Shown piece after piece: positions 63,101 through 64,000 of a stretch of 64,000 nt of DNA. Each line of letters opens with the position of its first letter. The stretch's first letter is position 1. Made by a program: the position numbers and the translations under genes. The notes beneath the pieces were generated by a model. That model ran no database searches and was not told where the DNA came from. It worked only from the letters and a program-made list of their open reading frames with translations. This DNA is from Ascoidea rubescens DSM 1968 (Eukaryota > Ascomycota > Saccharomycetes > Ascoideales > Ascoideaceae), in the NCBI RefSeq assembly GCF_001661345.1, contig NW_017962914.1, forward strand, positions 274,439-338,438, read 5' to 3'.

Positions 63101-64000
63101 CAACTTCTAATTATCTGTGGTGAACAACAAAGGTGAAATAATGACAACCTTGATCAACCGCAACAACTGGCTTTGGTCCAACAGTATCAACATGAAAATG
63201 ACTAAAACGAGCAGTGGCCTGTCTTGCAGATGACTCACTAGTAATAGTGGACGGTTTTCTTCTCTAACACAAATAACCTTCTGAGCGACAAGCAACAGAT
63301 ATGCGATAGTTCTTCGCTATATCTTTTGCAACAGTCTCAGTTGATCTAGCTGAATGTTCTTCTGATTTGTAGTGAATTGCGCAACAGCAGATGGGCCATC
63401 AGACAATCATATTATTCTGCAGCTGATCAGTTCCCAGCTAATGGAGCTTTAAATTAAGGAGCATCATCTTTGAATAAAAGCCACGCACTTTATGTGTAGC
63501 AGCAAAGAATAAAATTAGATTTCCACCAGGCGGAGCAGAAAAACATTCTTCAATAATCAACAATTCTGAAGCATCAAAGTAGCAATACCTTTGACATCAT
63601 CGATTGTGCCACCAATACGAGCAAACAGAGCTTACTGAAAGGTTAAGTCGCTGAACCGATCACGCTTTTGCACAATTTTTTGGGAAGCAGCAGAATTATA
63701 AATGTTGAAGTTCTTGGAATTGAACTTGAGTTTGCTAGTACTTTCAGCAACGAAGCAAGCAGCGACCGATGAACTTTGAGGGGCTTTAAAACAGGAGCAG
63801 AAGGAGAATCATTGCCAGCATCATCGGCTTCAGCGGGAACTGGTCTGCTGCTTGGCACTCACCAGTCAAAGGACCTCTTTTTTTGACAAAAATATCACGT
63901 CATTCATTTAGGTTTTGGGGTTTTTTACAGTTTCTTGAAAACAGAGAATAACTCTGATGAACCGCTGCAACCACCAAATTCAAGATCTTCAAGACGTTTG
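60150..64000 (-). mobile_element. Decayed Ty1/copia retroelement, minus orientation, cut by the window edge (element 3)
   Basis: Parts read leftwards on the minus strand: integrase-like sequence about 63.85-62.4 kb, reverse-transcriptase-like about 62.3-61.2 kb, RNase H-like about 61.05-60.68 kb (TDWAGDICERNS followed by LTCDAEHITPIE and a YYDNNTATISVNHPTKHSES-type block, close to the copia pattern), and the end of pol near 60.56 kb, followed by a possible LTR start near 60.5 kb. Corresponding points in element 2 lie about 4.82 kb to the left. Its gag and 5' LTR would lie right of 64000. It is heavily broken and old. Confidence 0.65.

Noticed and set aside
49963-64000. Many ORFs of 60-115 codons in the right-hand region as host genes
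   Set aside because: They match fragments or shadows of copia-type pol sequence or nothing at all, and none is long or conserved enough to be a host gene.
1-64000. CRISPR arrays, operons or prokaryotic elements
   Set aside because: No regularly spaced repeats of that kind are visible and all recognised genes are eukaryotic; the tandem repeats are simple microsatellites.

Overview
The window is nuclear DNA from a budding yeast (Saccharomycotina). Most genes lack introns, the single clear intron has GTAAGT and TACTAAC signals, intergenic DNA is AT-rich, several proteins carry long Asn or Asp runs, and every recognised gene has a clear S. cerevisiae counterpart. Gene order does not match any genome I can place from memory. 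I could not decide from conserved positions whether CTG is read as Leu or Ser.

Layout, left to right. A 5' fragment of ENP1 (-) diverges from SRM1/RCC1 (+). After a 3.1 kb spacer with a GC-rich island come STB3 (+), S-formylglutathione hydrolase (+) and POR1 (+). SPT7 (-, SAGA) and TAF13 (+, TFIID, one intron) share a short divergent promoter. ELP1 (-) converges on TAF13; its upstream region holds tRNA-Gly(GCC) and two CCAAT boxes next to COX15 (+). Then follow UGP1 (-), PEX11 (+), MRN1 (+), a TPN1-type transporter (+) and CHC1 (-). Next are two opposed tRNA-Ser genes (AGA, and UGA with an intron) about 2.1 kb apart, a TMEM170-type membrane protein (+), a large mitochondrial PPR-like protein (-) and OTU2 (+).

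From about 49.4 kb to the right edge no host gene is visible. This 14.6 kb is a graveyard of old Ty1/copia retroelements: one in plus orientation (about 49.8-54.96 kb), then two in minus orientation in tandem with a constant offset near 4.82 kb, the second running off the window. All are badly decayed. Such clusters mark centromeres in some yeasts (Ty5-like clusters in Debaryomyces and Scheffersomyces), so this may be a pericentromeric or subtelomeric boundary; that is inference.

Functionally the left part is rich in transcription and translation control (SRM1, STB3, SPT7, TAF13, ELP1, MRN1, ENP1) and mitochondrial or peroxisomal genes (POR1, COX15, PEX11, the PPR-like protein). They are ordinary independent transcription units, not an operon-like system. 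I did not find a convincing undescribed multi-gene system. The most unusual signals are the decayed tandem copia array, a GC island with a 20 bp perfect inverted repeat and four copies of an 8-mer upstream of STB3, and GC-rich patches that cross gene boundaries.
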